44,951 nt of DNA, from assembly GCA_029056055.1 (NCBI GenBank), contig JAIDCC010000040.1, forward strand, positions 1-44,951, read 5' to 3'. The stretch is from Duncaniella sp. (GTDB lineage: Bacteria; Bacteroidota; Bacteroidia; Bacteroidales; Muribaculaceae). The notes under the pieces are model-generated. The model ran no database searches, had not been told where the DNA came from, and saw only the letters and a list, made by a program, of their open reading frames with translations. The position numbers were made by a program, and so were the translations under genes. Below are positions 16,293 through 23,849 of this stretch, in pieces; position 1 is the stretch's first letter; each line of letters opens with the position of its first letter.

Positions 16293-17630
16293 TCAGGCGA
16301 GGTCAGCGAGGAGGGTGGCTGAGGAGGCCGAGGTGACGCGGACTCTGACGGTGTCGCCGACGCGGTAGTCGCCACGGGGGAAGACGAGGGTTTTGCCTTG
16401 AGAGTTCCGACCCACAAACTGCTCTTTGGAGCGCTTGCTGACGCCTTCGACGAGCACGTCGAACTCGCGGCCTACGTCGCGCAGGTTGCTTTCGAGCGAG
16501 AGTGTGTTCTGGAGGGCAATCATGCGGTTGAGACGGTCGATTTTCACCTCTTCGCTGATGTTGTCGGGCATGGTGCGGGCGGCCAACGTGCCGGGGCGCT
16601 CGGAGTATTTGAACATGAAGGCCGAGTCGAAACCCACTTCGCGCATGAGCGAGAGGGTGTCTTGAAAGTCTTCTTCGGTTTCGTCGTGAAAACCGGTGAA
16701 GAGGTCGGTGGTGATGGCGCAGTCGGGGATGCGCGAGCGTATTGCCTCGACGCGGCCCAGATACCATTGGCGTGTGTATTTGCGGTTCATGGCCTTGAGC
16801 ACCTTGTCGGAGCCTGATTGGACGGGGAGGTGGATGGCGCGGCAGATGTTGGGGCGCGAGGCTATGACGTCGATGGTCTCGTCGCTCATGTCTTTGGGGT
16901 GGGAGGTGGTGAAGCGCACGCGCATGTCGGGAGCGGCGTCGGCCACCATGGCGAGAAGCTGCGGGAAGCTGACCGTCTGCCCGTCGGCATCCTCGTAACG
17001 ATAGGAATTGACGTTCTGCCCGAGAAGTGTGACTTCCTTGAAGCCGCGGGCGCGCAGGTCGGCCAGTTCGGCCAGGATGCTTTCGGCGCTTCGCGAGCGT
17101 TCGCGGCCGCGGGTGTAGGGCACGATGCAGTAGGAGCAGAAATTGTTGCAGCCGCGCATTATCGAGATGAAGCCGGCGATGTTGTTGGGGCCGAGACGTT
17201 TGGGGATGATGTCGCGATAGGTCTCGGTGGTGCTCAGCTCTACGTTGACAGCCTTCTCGCCGGCCTCGACAGAGGCGAAGAGGTTGGGGAGGTCGAGGTA
17301 GGAGTCGGGACCGGCCACGAGGTCGACGCCGTGGTTGCTGACGAGGTCTTCCTTGACGCGCTCGGCCATACAGCCGATTACGCCGATGATGAGGCGGGGC
17401 AGGTCGCGGCTGCGCTTGCGGCGCATGGCGTTGAGGGCGCTGAGTCGGGAAATGATTTTCTGTTCGGCGTTGTCGCGGATGGAGCAGGTGTTGAGCAGCA
17501 CGGCATCGGCCCGGTCGATGTCGTCGGTCACGTCGTAGCCGACGGTCTGCATCACCGAGGCCACCACTTCACTGTCGGCCACATTCATCTGGCAGCCGTA
17601 GGTCTCGATATATAATTTTGGAGAGTTCAT
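16293..17630 (-). CDS. miaB: tRNA-2-methylthio-N6-dimethylallyladenosine synthase
   Basis: Radical SAM methylthiotransferase that adds a methylthio group to i6A37 of tRNAs reading U-starting codons. Seen: the N-terminal MTTase domain with C13 (YGCQMN), C49 (LNTCSIRDNAEQK) and C87 (GCMAER) binding one [4Fe-4S] cluster; the radical SAM motif C161-x3-C165-x2-C168 in RGCNNFCSYCIVPYTRGRE; and a C-terminal TRAM domain (GKTLVFPRGDYRVGDTVRVRV). At 445 residues it is of normal length. NTCSIRDNAE and CIVPYTRGRERSR favour MiaB over RimO or MtaB. It is divergent from the small gene at 17751, with a 34-bp palindromic promoter region between. Confidence 0.95.
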   Translation of the reverse strand: MNSPKLYIETYGCQMNVADSEVVASVMQTVGYDVTDDIDRADAVLLNTCSIRDNAEQKIISRLSALNAMRRKRSRDLPRLIIGVIGCMAERVKEDLVSNHGVDLVAGPDSYLDLPNLFASVEAGEKAVNVELSTTETYRDIIPKRLGPNNIAGFISIMRGCNNFCSYCIVPYTRGRERSRSAESILAELADLRARGFKEVTLLGQNVNSYRYEDADGQTVSFPQLLAMVADAAPDMRVRFTTSHPKDMSDETIDVIASRPNICRAIHLPVQSGSDKVLKAMNRKYTRQWYLGRVEAIRSRIPDCAITTDLFTGFHDETEEDFQDTLSLMREVGFDSAFMFKYSERPGTLAARTMPDNISEEVKIDRLNRMIALQNTLSLESNLRDVGREFDVLVEGVSKRSKEQFVGRNSQGKTLVFPRGDYRVGDTVRVRVTSASSATLLADLA

Positions 17631-17696
17631 CAGAATAGGTGAGAGTGCTAAGCGACTTTTTCGGACGTAAGCGACGAAAAATGAGGGTCAGCTTCT

Positions 17697-17744
17697 TTGA
17701 ATAGTCGCACAAATTTTGTAATTTTGCGCAAAATTACAAAATTT
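17697..17744. promoter_or_regulatory. Palindromic bidirectional promoter (miaB / 106-aa gene)
   Basis: Bases 17711-17744 form a perfect 34-bp palindrome with no spacer, centred on TTGC|GCAA. Each strand therefore carries TAATTTTG: plus 17719-17726, minus 17736-17729. The plus one has TTG at 17697-17699, 19 bp away, an exact promoter match; the minus one lacks a clear TTG. The two -7 elements face each other, so the two transcripts would overlap or exclude each other. Confidence 0.7.
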
Positions 17745-17750
17745 CGCGCA

Positions 17751-18071
17751 ATGAACGAAATAAAACGGTCGCTTCGTAGCGAATTTGTGCTTCAGATTAA
17801 CCTCGGAGGCGGAAAGTCGAACAGCCGGAAGAGCGCACGCCCCCTTGCCGACGCTCAACCCGACGCTCCGTCGCTGCCCCACCGGCAGCACGACGAGAAG
17901 TGTCCGCCCCTCCCCGAAGAGGGCGTCAGGGCCACTTCGGAGACATCGACCGCCGAGGCTGACTACGCCGAGGCAGAGCGCGCCGCCGAAGCCGCACGCG
18001 CCGCGCATTTCGAACGTTGGCGTCGCGCCGTGATGGACGCCGAGGTGCTCAAGCGCCCCGATTGGCTCTGA
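17751..18071 (+). CDS. Small protein of unknown function (106 aa)
   Basis: I do not recognise a family. The protein starts MNEIKRSLRSEFVLQINLGGGKSN, has a proline-rich low-complexity middle (about 30-65) and an alanine/arginine-rich helical tail ending in RWRRAVMDAEVLKRPDWL. No signal peptide or membrane helix. The ATG at 17751 lies only about 20 bp after the -7 element, so the leader is very short; an in-frame upstream extension to 17697 would overlap the promoter and is rejected. It precedes the CoA transferase by 88 bp and could share its transcript. Function cannot be stated. Confidence 0.6.
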   Translation: MNEIKRSLRSEFVLQINLGGGKSNSRKSARPLADAQPDAPSLPHRQHDEKCPPLPEEGVRATSETSTAEADYAEAERAAEAARAAHFERWRRAVMDAEVLKRPDWL

Positions 18072-18159
18072 CACCTGCCGGCCTCTAAGCCACACATACC
18101 AAGACACGAAAAACTTCAAAACACACCCACGAATACTTCACAATCTGACATTCTCGATC

Positions 18160-19656
18160 ATGAGTTTTCCCATCCTTACCCCCGAGGAAGCCGCCGATCT
18201 CTTTTACGACGGAGCCAACTGCGGTTTCTCCGGATTTACCGCGCCCGGTTCGCCCAAAGTGGTGACACAGGCCATTGCCAAGAAAGCCGAACGCCTTCAC
18301 GAAGAGGGCAAACCCTTTAAAATAAACATCATCACCGGAGCGTCTACCTCCGACCTCTGCGACGGTGTGCTGGCGCGCGCCAACGCCATAGGCAAGCGCA
18401 CCCCCTATCAGAATCACCCCGACCTGCGCAAGCGCATCAACTCGCACGACGCCCACTACTTCGACCTCCATCTCTCGGAGGCGGCCCAGAAGCTGCGCTA
18501 CGGCTTCTTCGGCGACCTCGACCTCGCCATCATCGAAGTGTCTGACATCCAGCCCGACGGCACCGCCGTTGTCGGCACCGGCGTAGGCAACGTGGCCACC
18601 ATTGCCAAGATGGCCAAGCGCATCGTCATCGAGCTCAACGAGAAGCTGCGCCACGCCCTCTACGGTCTACACGACATCTATCTGCCCCTCGATCCCCCCA
18701 ACCGCGGCGAAATTCCCATCTTCAAGGCTTCCGACCGCATCGGTTCGCCCGTGCTCAAAATCGACCCCTCGAAGATTGTCGGCATCGTAAAGAGCGACAA
18801 CTATGAAGGCGTGAAGCCCTTTACCCCCCTCGACGACACCACCAAGCAGATTGGTGCGAATGTCTGCACGTTCCTCATCAACGAGCTTCGTGCCGGCCGC
18901 CTGCCCAAGTCGTTCCTCCCCCTCCAGTCGGGCGTGGGCAACGTGGCCAACGCAGTGCTCTACGGTCTGGCCGACGCCAAGGAAATCCCTCCCTTCGAAA
19001 TGTATACCGAGGTGATTCAGGACGCCGTCATCGAGCTCATGAAACAGGGCCGTTGCAAATTCGGCTCCACCTGCTCGCTCACCGTCAGCAACGAAGTCGA
19101 GGATGAAGTGATTTCAAACATCGACTTCTTCAAGCAGCACCTCGTGCTCCGTCCTTCGGAAATCTCCAACAGCCCTGAGGTGATTCGCCGACTCGGTGTC
19201 ATTGCCATGAACACCGCCCTCGAAGCCGACATCTTCGGCAACATCAACTCGACCCACGTCACCGGCACGCGCATGATGAACGGCATCGGCGGTTCGGGCG
19301 ACTTCACCCGCAACGCCTACGTCTCGATTTTCTCCTGCCCCTCCATCACCAAGGAAGGCAAGATTTCAAACATCGTGCCCATGGTGTCGCACGTCGACCA
19401 CACCGAGCACTCCGTCGACGTCATCGTCACCGACCAGGGCATTGCCGACCTCCGCGGTCTCGACCCCGTGGAACGCGCCCACGTCATAATCGAAAACTGC
19501 GCGCATCCCATCTACCGCCCCATCCTCCGCGACTATCTCAAGCTGAGCACCCGCGGCGGCCAGACGCCCCACACGCTCGAGGCTTCGCTCGCATTCCACA
19601 CCGAATTCCTCAAGTCGGGCGACATGCGCAACGTCGACTGGGCCCGCTTCGCCTGA
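18160..19656 (+). CDS. Acetyl-CoA hydrolase/transferase family protein, probably succinate:acetate (or propionate) CoA transferase
   Basis: Class I CoA transferase that moves CoA between short acyl groups, for example from acetyl- or propionyl-CoA to succinate, during fermentation. The 498-residue length and sequence match the AarC/ScpC/Cat1 group: GFTAPGSPKVV at the N-terminus, PLQSGVGNVANAV (about 254-266) forming the oxyanion/CoA-binding loop, the probable catalytic glutamate E284 in MYTEVIQDAV, and INSTHVTGTRMMNGIGGSGDFTRNA near the C-terminus. It is a cytoplasmic enzyme. A rho-independent terminator follows at 19707, so the unit ends here. The exact acyl pair is inference; propionate-producing Bacteroidales commonly carry such a gene. 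Confidence 0.88.
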   Translation: MSFPILTPEEAADLFYDGANCGFSGFTAPGSPKVVTQAIAKKAERLHEEGKPFKINIITGASTSDLCDGVLARANAIGKRTPYQNHPDLRKRINSHDAHYFDLHLSEAAQKLRYGFFGDLDLAIIEVSDIQPDGTAVVGTGVGNVATIAKMAKRIVIELNEKLRHALYGLHDIYLPLDPPNRGEIPIFKASDRIGSPVLKIDPSKIVGIVKSDNYEGVKPFTPLDDTTKQIGANVCTFLINELRAGRLPKSFLPLQSGVGNVANAVLYGLADAKEIPPFEMYTEVIQDAVIELMKQGRCKFGSTCSLTVSNEVEDEVISNIDFFKQHLVLRPSEISNSPEVIRRLGVIAMNTALEADIFGNINSTHVTGTRMMNGIGGSGDFTRNAYVSIFSCPSITKEGKISNIVPMVSHVDHTEHSVDVIVTDQGIADLRGLDPVERAHVIIENCAHPIYRPILRDYLKLSTRGGQTPHTLEASLAFHTEFLKSGDMRNVDWARFA

Positions 19657-19706
19657 CCGACTGCCTGACCGCACGGCGCGCCTCCGGGCACGCCTGACCT
19701 CATAAA

Positions 19707-19759
19707 CACACCCCCGCTGTCGAGCCGAAAGGGCTCGCCGGCGGGGTGTGGTCTTTTTT
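19707..19759 (+). terminator. Terminator after the CoA transferase
   Basis: Nested stem: an outer ACACCCCCGC / GGCGGGGTGT pairing (one mismatch) around CGAGCC-gaaag-GGCTCG, followed by GGTCTTTTTTT. Good T tract on the plus strand. Confidence 0.8.
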
Positions 19760-19869
19760 TCTACCGAAATCAGTGTGAAATAGAGGGGTATGGACGGGAT
19801 TTTTGAGACTTTTAAAAACTTTTTTGATTTTTCTTTGTAATAAATGTAGATAGATTGAACAAAAAAGCG

Positions 19870-19877
19870 TATATTTG
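19870..19877 (+). promoter_or_regulatory. Promoter -7 element of the small envelope operon, with long leader
   Basis: TATATTTG matches TAnnTTTG; no TTG at the expected distance. The 142 bp to the ATG at 20020 form a leader with a near-palindrome around 19881-19899 (GCGGAGTCGACGACTGCGC) and no reading frame. Confidence 0.5.
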
Positions 19878-20019
19878 CGCTTGCGGAGTCGACGACTGCG
19901 CATTCAATCGTTTATAAGACAATCCCTACATAAGTAAGTCGGAAATGCCTCGCGAAAAGTTCGGGCAAGAAGTAAACAAATTTCCGGGTCTTACGTTAAC
20001 CAATTAAAGCTCATAAATT

Positions 20020-20238
20020 ATGAATGCAGACATTATCGGCAAGAATGCCGGCGCAGTGTGGCAGGTGCTCGACGCCGCCGTCTCGATGGACACCAAACAG
20101 CTCAAGAAAGACGCAAAATTGAAAAACGACCGTGAGCTTTACGCAGCTCTCGGCTGGCTGGCGCGCGAAGGCAAAATCGTGTTTTCTGAAGGCGCCGACA
20201 GCAAGGAAATCATGGTGTCGCTCGTGCAAGACAAGTAG
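20020..20238 (+). CDS. Winged-helix domain protein, DUF2582-like (72 aa)
   Basis: A compact cytoplasmic winged helix-turn-helix. The pattern NAGAVWQVLDAAVSMDTKQLKKDAKLKNDRELYAALGWLAREGKIVF matches the DUF2582 wHTH family: helix 1, then the helix-turn-helix, then the wing strand. It may bind DNA, but members are often of unknown function. It is the first of five small genes in the same direction (20020-21842), with the others being envelope-type proteins, which hints at an envelope or stress regulator. The gap to the next gene (20239-20374) is pyrimidine-rich and contains TTGTCGTTTTGACAGACG-type pairing, possibly RNA structure. Confidence 0.8.
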   Translation: MNADIIGKNAGAVWQVLDAAVSMDTKQLKKDAKLKNDRELYAALGWLAREGKIVFSEGADSKEIMVSLVQDK

Positions 20239-20374
20239 TCGCCGCGAGTCGGGCAGCCACGACCACTCTGCTCCTCCCTCTCTCTCCCCGGCCTCCGTTG
20301 TCGTTTTGACAGACGAAGGTCGCGGTAATAGTAAGAACTCAATTTTCAATAACAATAAAACCATTTAACGAATT

Positions 20375-20572
20375 ATGAAAGCTCTCAATATCCTTCTCGC
20401 AGTCATCGGCGGCGCTGTAGCCGGCGCAACCGTAGGTCTCCTCATGGCTCCCGCCAAGGGCGAAGACACCCGTCGTCAAATCATCAAATTCCTTGAAAGC
20501 AAGGGCGTGAAACTCCAGAAGAGCAAGATGGAGGAACTCGCTGACGAAATCGCCGAAGAACTCGAGAAATAA
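20375..20572 (+). CDS. YtxH domain protein (65 aa)
   Basis: Small protein with an N-terminal glycine/alanine-rich membrane segment (LNILLAVIGGAVAGATVGLLMAP, about 4-26), then the typical GEDTRR and a charged amphipathic helix (KLQKSKMEELADEIAEELEK). This is the YtxH/gas-vesicle-protein-like layout, found in general-stress and envelope operons. It is probably anchored in the inner membrane with the helix in the cytoplasm. A second YtxH protein is at 20827, so the pair may act together or be a duplication. The specific role is unknown. Confidence 0.85.
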   Translation: MKALNILLAVIGGAVAGATVGLLMAPAKGEDTRRQIIKFLESKGVKLQKSKMEELADEIAEELEK

Positions 20573-20826
20573 TCCGAGCCGACGCGAGAGTCGGCCCGAA
20601 GGCGACACGACACACTATGCGCCCGCGCGGCACTCTCTCTCCTCAGGAGGGAGTGCTACGGCGGACGCCATCGTGCATCTGCCGACCCGGCGGCCGGCTG
20701 AGGCGTGCGCCCCGTGCGGCCGCAGGCCTCAACTCACAGTTTTCATCCCCCTCACTACCCATCTCGCCACCTCGCGCCCGATGCTGCCCCCGGCGTCGGC
20801 GAATCGGCGACAATTCCCCGGAAACT

Positions 20827-21027
20827 ATGTCATCAAACGTTGCACTCCTCTACGCTTTCATAGGCGGAGCCATTGTAGGCGCCGGCGCCTCGCTGCTCTT
20901 CGCTCCCGAAAAGGGTGAAGACCTGCGTGCCCGCGTGGCTGCGATGCTTCGCAAAAAAGGCATCCTCTGCTCTGACAGCGAAATCGACGCCCTCGTCGAG
21001 CAGCTCACCACTCAGATTGACGACTGA
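20827..21027 (+). CDS. Second YtxH domain protein (66 aa)
   Basis: MSSNVALLYAFIGGAIVGAGASLLFAPEKGEDLRARVAAML has the same glycine-rich helix followed by AP-x-KGED-x-R as the protein at 20375, then a charged helix ending in LVEQLTTQIDD. I chose the ATG at 20827; the open frame extends to 20617 but its upstream translation is proline/arginine-rich and lacks domain features. It is probably a diverged duplicate of the 20375 gene. The 254-bp gap between them is GC-rich with no gene. Confidence 0.8.
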   Translation: MSSNVALLYAFIGGAIVGAGASLLFAPEKGEDLRARVAAMLRKKGILCSDSEIDALVEQLTTQIDD

Positions 21028-21139
21028 CCCTCTCACACGCACACTGCGCCGCGACGACTTCTCTTCGGAATAGAGGAGAAGGCGCGCGGCGACTGCGGTC
21101 AATCTTTCATTTTCATCTCCAACGACACCTCTGTTTAGA

Positions 21140-21487
21140 ATGTCTGAAAAAAGTTCCGAACGGCTCAAATCTCTTTTGGCCGAGGCGAAAGATACCTTCA
21201 AACTCAACATTGACTACGCGCGACTCACCGCGTCGGAGAAGCTGACCGTGCTCTTCTCGACTGCTGTGTTCGGTTTTGCGCTATTCGTTTTGGGCAGTCT
21301 GATGTTTTTCTTCATCTCGCTGCTCGTGGTCAACCTCATTTCAGACGAGATTGGCATCATCGGTGCTTACGCCGTAATGGCCGGAGTCTACGTGGTCATG
21401 ATAGTGGCCCTCATCATTCTGCGCCGTCAGCTCATCATCAATCCCATCGCCCGTGCCGTAAGCCGTCTGTTGTTCAGCGGTTTCTGA
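21140..21487 (+). CDS. Holin-like membrane protein (phage holin 3.6 / YqjE-type, 115 aa)
   Basis: Two membrane helices, about residues 41-65 (LFSTAVFGFALFVLGSLMFFFISLL) and 72-95 (IIGAYAVMAGVYVVMIVALIIL), with a charged N-terminal helix before them and a basic tail after. This is the layout of the 'phage holin family' proteins that sit beside YtxH and ElaB/YqjD-like genes in many bacteria. Despite the name, chromosomal members are thought to be envelope proteins and not lysis factors. The operon position agrees. Confidence 0.75.
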   Translation: MSEKSSERLKSLLAEAKDTFKLNIDYARLTASEKLTVLFSTAVFGFALFVLGSLMFFFISLLVVNLISDEIGIIGAYAVMAGVYVVMIVALIILRRQLIINPIARAVSRLLFSGF

Positions 21488-21518
21488 GCGGCCTGTCACT
21501 CTTACTATCAATTTCGTC

Positions 21519-21842
21519 ATGACCGATACCAAAGCCTCGCCCGCCAACGATGCCGGAGCCAAAACGGCTCCGATGCGCAAACTGCCGCCCCATAAGCAAG
21601 AAAACTGGACCGGCTACACGCTTGACGAGATACGCTATCAACGCGCCTACACTCTGGCCCGTATCGAAATCAATACCTCGCGCCTCAAGCAGAACGCCGA
21701 GACGTTTGTCGACGGCGGCCCGGGCAGCTCACGCTCCGTCGTGGGGCGCATACTCTCCACTTTCAGCTATGTCGACATGGCTCTTCTGGTCTGGAAGGTA
21801 GGGGCGAAAGTGTTTCAGACACGCCGTCTCTTCAAGCACTGA
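21519..21842 (+). CDS. Protein of unknown function, last gene of the small envelope operon (107 aa)
   Basis: I do not recognise a family. A polar N-terminus (MTDTKASPANDAGAKTAPMRKLPPHKQ) is followed by a helical, arginine-rich middle (TLDEIRYQRAYTLARIEINTSRLKQNAE) and a C-terminal moderately hydrophobic stretch (GRILSTFSYVDMALLVWKVGAKVF, about 76-99). It may associate with the membrane as a partner of the holin-like protein 31 bp upstream, in the way YqjK-like proteins follow YqjE; this is inference from order and size. Confidence 0.7.
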   Translation: MTDTKASPANDAGAKTAPMRKLPPHKQENWTGYTLDEIRYQRAYTLARIEINTSRLKQNAETFVDGGPGSSRSVVGRILSTFSYVDMALLVWKVGAKVFQTRRLFKH

Positions 21843-21932
21843 CACGCCGCGACGGCAGCCGGGCTGCGTCGGGCGTCACCGAGTCAATCTTAATTCACAC
21901 ACATATAAAACGCTCTCTCCTCCACTCAAGCA

Positions 21933-22802
21933 GTGAACGATTACATAGAATCCCGTCTCGACCTTAAGCCGAGTTCAGAGACCCTCACCGACCTCCTGGC
22001 AGCTGCGCTCGCCGAGGCCGGTTATGAAAGTTTTGTGCCTGACGAAACCGGGCTGACGGCCTACGTGCGCCGCGAAGCCTTTGATGCCGCGGCCTTCGAC
22101 GCCGCGTGTGCTCCGATACTCGAAATGCTCGGAGCCGAGGCCGAGACGTCACACAACGTGGTCGAGGGGCGCGACTGGAATGCCGAGTGGGAGAAGAACT
22201 ATTTCCGCCCCATACTGATTGACGGGCGTGTGGCTATCCACTCCACATTCCACACCGATGTCCCCGAAGCCTACTACGACATTGTTATCGACCCCAAGAT
22301 GGCCTTCGGCACCGGCCACCATGCCACAACCACCCTCATGATGCGCCGTCTGCTCTCGACACCTCTTGCCGGACTCCACGTCATGGATATGGGTACCGGC
22401 ACCGGCATTCTCGCCATACTCGCCTCGATGCTCGGCGCCGCGCAGGTGGATGCCGTGGAGATTGACCCATTTGCCCACGAAAACGCCGTGGCCAACGCCG
22501 CGCTGAATGGAGTGACGCTCTCGTCGGTGGTGCTCGGCGATGCCTCCGCACTCGCCGCAGTCAAGGATGTCGACGTATTCCTGGCCAACATCAACCGAAA
22601 TATCATCGTGGCCGACCTCGCGGCCTACGTAGCCACCCTCAGCGACGGAGCCTCGATGTTTCTCAGCGGATTCTATGAGGAAGATGTGCCGGTCATTGTC
22701 GAGGCCGCCCGGCCGCTCGGACTTTCGCAGGCCGATGTCACCGTCATGGACCGCTGGGCCTCGCTTCACCTCGTCTATCACAAGAACCCCCTCACGGAAT
22801 GA
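21933..22802 (+). CDS. prmA: Ribosomal protein L11 methyltransferase
   Basis: Trimethylates ribosomal protein L11 using SAM. The C-terminal Rossmann domain shows PKMAFGTGHHATT (a PrmA hallmark), the SAM-binding MDMGTGTGIL and the NPPY-like DVFLANINRNI. The N-terminal substrate-binding domain precedes it. At 289 residues it is of usual length. The start is GTG at 21933 (NDYIESRLD), with no better ATG. It overlaps the next gene by 4 bp (ATGA), indicating translational coupling. Confidence 0.92.
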   Translation: MNDYIESRLDLKPSSETLTDLLAAALAEAGYESFVPDETGLTAYVRREAFDAAAFDAACAPILEMLGAEAETSHNVVEGRDWNAEWEKNYFRPILIDGRVAIHSTFHTDVPEAYYDIVIDPKMAFGTGHHATTTLMMRRLLSTPLAGLHVMDMGTGTGILAILASMLGAAQVDAVEIDPFAHENAVANAALNGVTLSSVVLGDASALAAVKDVDVFLANINRNIIVADLAAYVATLSDGASMFLSGFYEEDVPVIVEAARPLGLSQADVTVMDRWASLHLVYHKNPLTE

Positions 22803-23320
22803 AACACTTCGTTGTAGCGGCGCTGCTGCTCGTGATTGCCTCGATTTCCGCACCTCGTCTTCACGCCGAGGGGCGCTTCGTGTGGGGCGCCGAAGTGGGG
22901 TCGGGCATAGACATGTCGAGCGACGATATGTCGACCCTCGACATTGCCGCCTACCTCGGTGTCTCGATGCCGTGGCTCGACGTGGCGGCAATCGGCGCGG
23001 GCATTGACAACTACATGAGCAATTCGTCTAACACATACCCCATTTTCGCGTTGCTGCGGTCGTCGTTCGGTCCGCGGCCGCGGCTTCTCTTCGGCGAAAT
23101 CCGTGTGGGCGTCGGACTCAACCGCATCGACTCGCGCGCCGACCAGACGGGGCTTTACCTGCGCCCCGGCCTCGGCTTCCGGCTGGCCCACTCGTCGAAG
23201 TTTTCGTCCTACCTGATGCTGAGCTATCTCTACAACTCCGTTTCGTTTCCGTCGCCTAAGGTTGAGACCACGATTCATGGCGTAAATCAGGCCGTGATTT
23301 CGCTCGGCATCACTTTTTAG
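22799..23320 (+). CDS. Small outer-membrane beta-barrel protein (173 aa)
   Basis: Signal peptide MKHFVVAALLLVIASISAPRLHAEG (cleavage near 23-24), then alternating short amphipathic strands (RFVWGAEVGSG, IDIAAYLGVSM-like, FGEIRVGVGLNRI, LRPGLGFRLA, SSYLMLSYLYNSV, QAVISLGITF) ending with a C-terminal phenylalanine, as in outer-membrane barrels. It probably has eight strands. It is translationally coupled to prmA, but no functional link is known to me. No other function can be read. Confidence 0.75.
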   Translation: MKHFVVAALLLVIASISAPRLHAEGRFVWGAEVGSGIDMSSDDMSTLDIAAYLGVSMPWLDVAAIGAGIDNYMSNSSNTYPIFALLRSSFGPRPRLLFGEIRVGVGLNRIDSRADQTGLYLRPGLGFRLAHSSKFSSYLMLSYLYNSVSFPSPKVETTIHGVNQAVISLGITF

Positions 23321-23329
23321 CCCAAAAGT

Positions 23330-23360
23330 TTGGCCGTGTGAGAAAAAAATTGTAATTTTG
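23330..23360 (+). promoter_or_regulatory. Promoter of rpsU
   Basis: TTG (23330-23332), 20 bp, TAATTTTG (23353-23360): exact Bacteroidota promoter, with a 90-nt leader to the rpsU start. Confidence 0.75.
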
Positions 23361-23451
23361 TGGCCACAAAGCGTCCGGAGGATGTGTTCCCCGCCGCTAA
23401 GCTACTAAAAACCAACACTCAACAATTCCCCAAAACACAAACCATTCAGCA

Positions 23452-23643
23452 ATGATCATCGTACAAGTAAAAGAAGGTGAGAACATCGAGAAGGCTCTCA
23501 AGAAATTCAAGCGTAAATTTGAAAAGACCGGCGTGGTGCGCGAACTCCGCTCTCGTCAGGCTTTCCAGAAGCCCTCGGTGACCAACCGCAAGAAGATGAT
23601 GAAGGCTATCTACGTTCAGCAGCTCCGCGCTAACGAAGAGTAA
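23452..23643 (+). CDS. rpsU: 30S ribosomal protein S21
   Basis: Small basic ribosomal protein of the 30S platform near the 3' end of 16S rRNA. MIIVQVKEGENIEKALKKFKRKFEKTGVVRELRSRQAFQKPS is characteristic of S21, and 63 residues is the usual size. It has its own promoter and is followed by a terminator-like hairpin at 23758. In Bacteroidota the S21/16S anti-SD region is involved in hiding the anti-SD sequence, which agrees with the lack of Shine-Dalgarno sites in this window (established knowledge plus inference). Confidence 0.95.
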   Translation: MIIVQVKEGENIEKALKKFKRKFEKTGVVRELRSRQAFQKPSVTNRKKMMKAIYVQQLRANEE

Positions 23644-23734
23644 TCAGCCCTCTCTCATCCCCGCAAAGCAATCTTCCCCCCGACACATCCAATTGAAAGG
23701 AGGCTGTATTACTATCGGTTAGATAAACACCATC

Positions 23735-23807
23735 TATATTTGATACATAGGCTATACGAGCGATAAGAAAGCAGCGCCCCAAGCGCGTCAAGGTTTTCTT
23801 ATCGCTC
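23735..23807 (+). terminator. Terminator-like hairpin between rpsU and the glycosidase-like gene, with a promoter-like box
   Basis: GAGCGATAAGAAA (23758-23770) pairs exactly with 23795-23807, with a 24-nt loop, then TTTGTGTTTTTT. Just before the stem, TATATTTG (23735-23742) matches a -7 element, so transcription could also start here and run straight into the hairpin. It is either the rpsU terminator, a very short RNA, or an attenuator of the lipoprotein gene at 23850. Confidence 0.6.
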
Positions 23808-23849
23808 TTTGTGTTTTTTCCGCAGTTGCTCACGCGATTGTATTGCCCA

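Noticed and set aside
16121-16336. 71-codon frame running into miaB
   Set aside because: Overlaps the miaB 3' end, biased tail, no promoter of the expected type.
16818-17615. 265-codon plus-strand frame opposite miaB
   Set aside because: Glycine/valine-rich antisense shadow of a well-identified gene.
21140-21487. Prophage lysis gene (holin)
   Set aside because: No other phage genes nearby; the setting with YtxH genes fits a chromosomal envelope protein.
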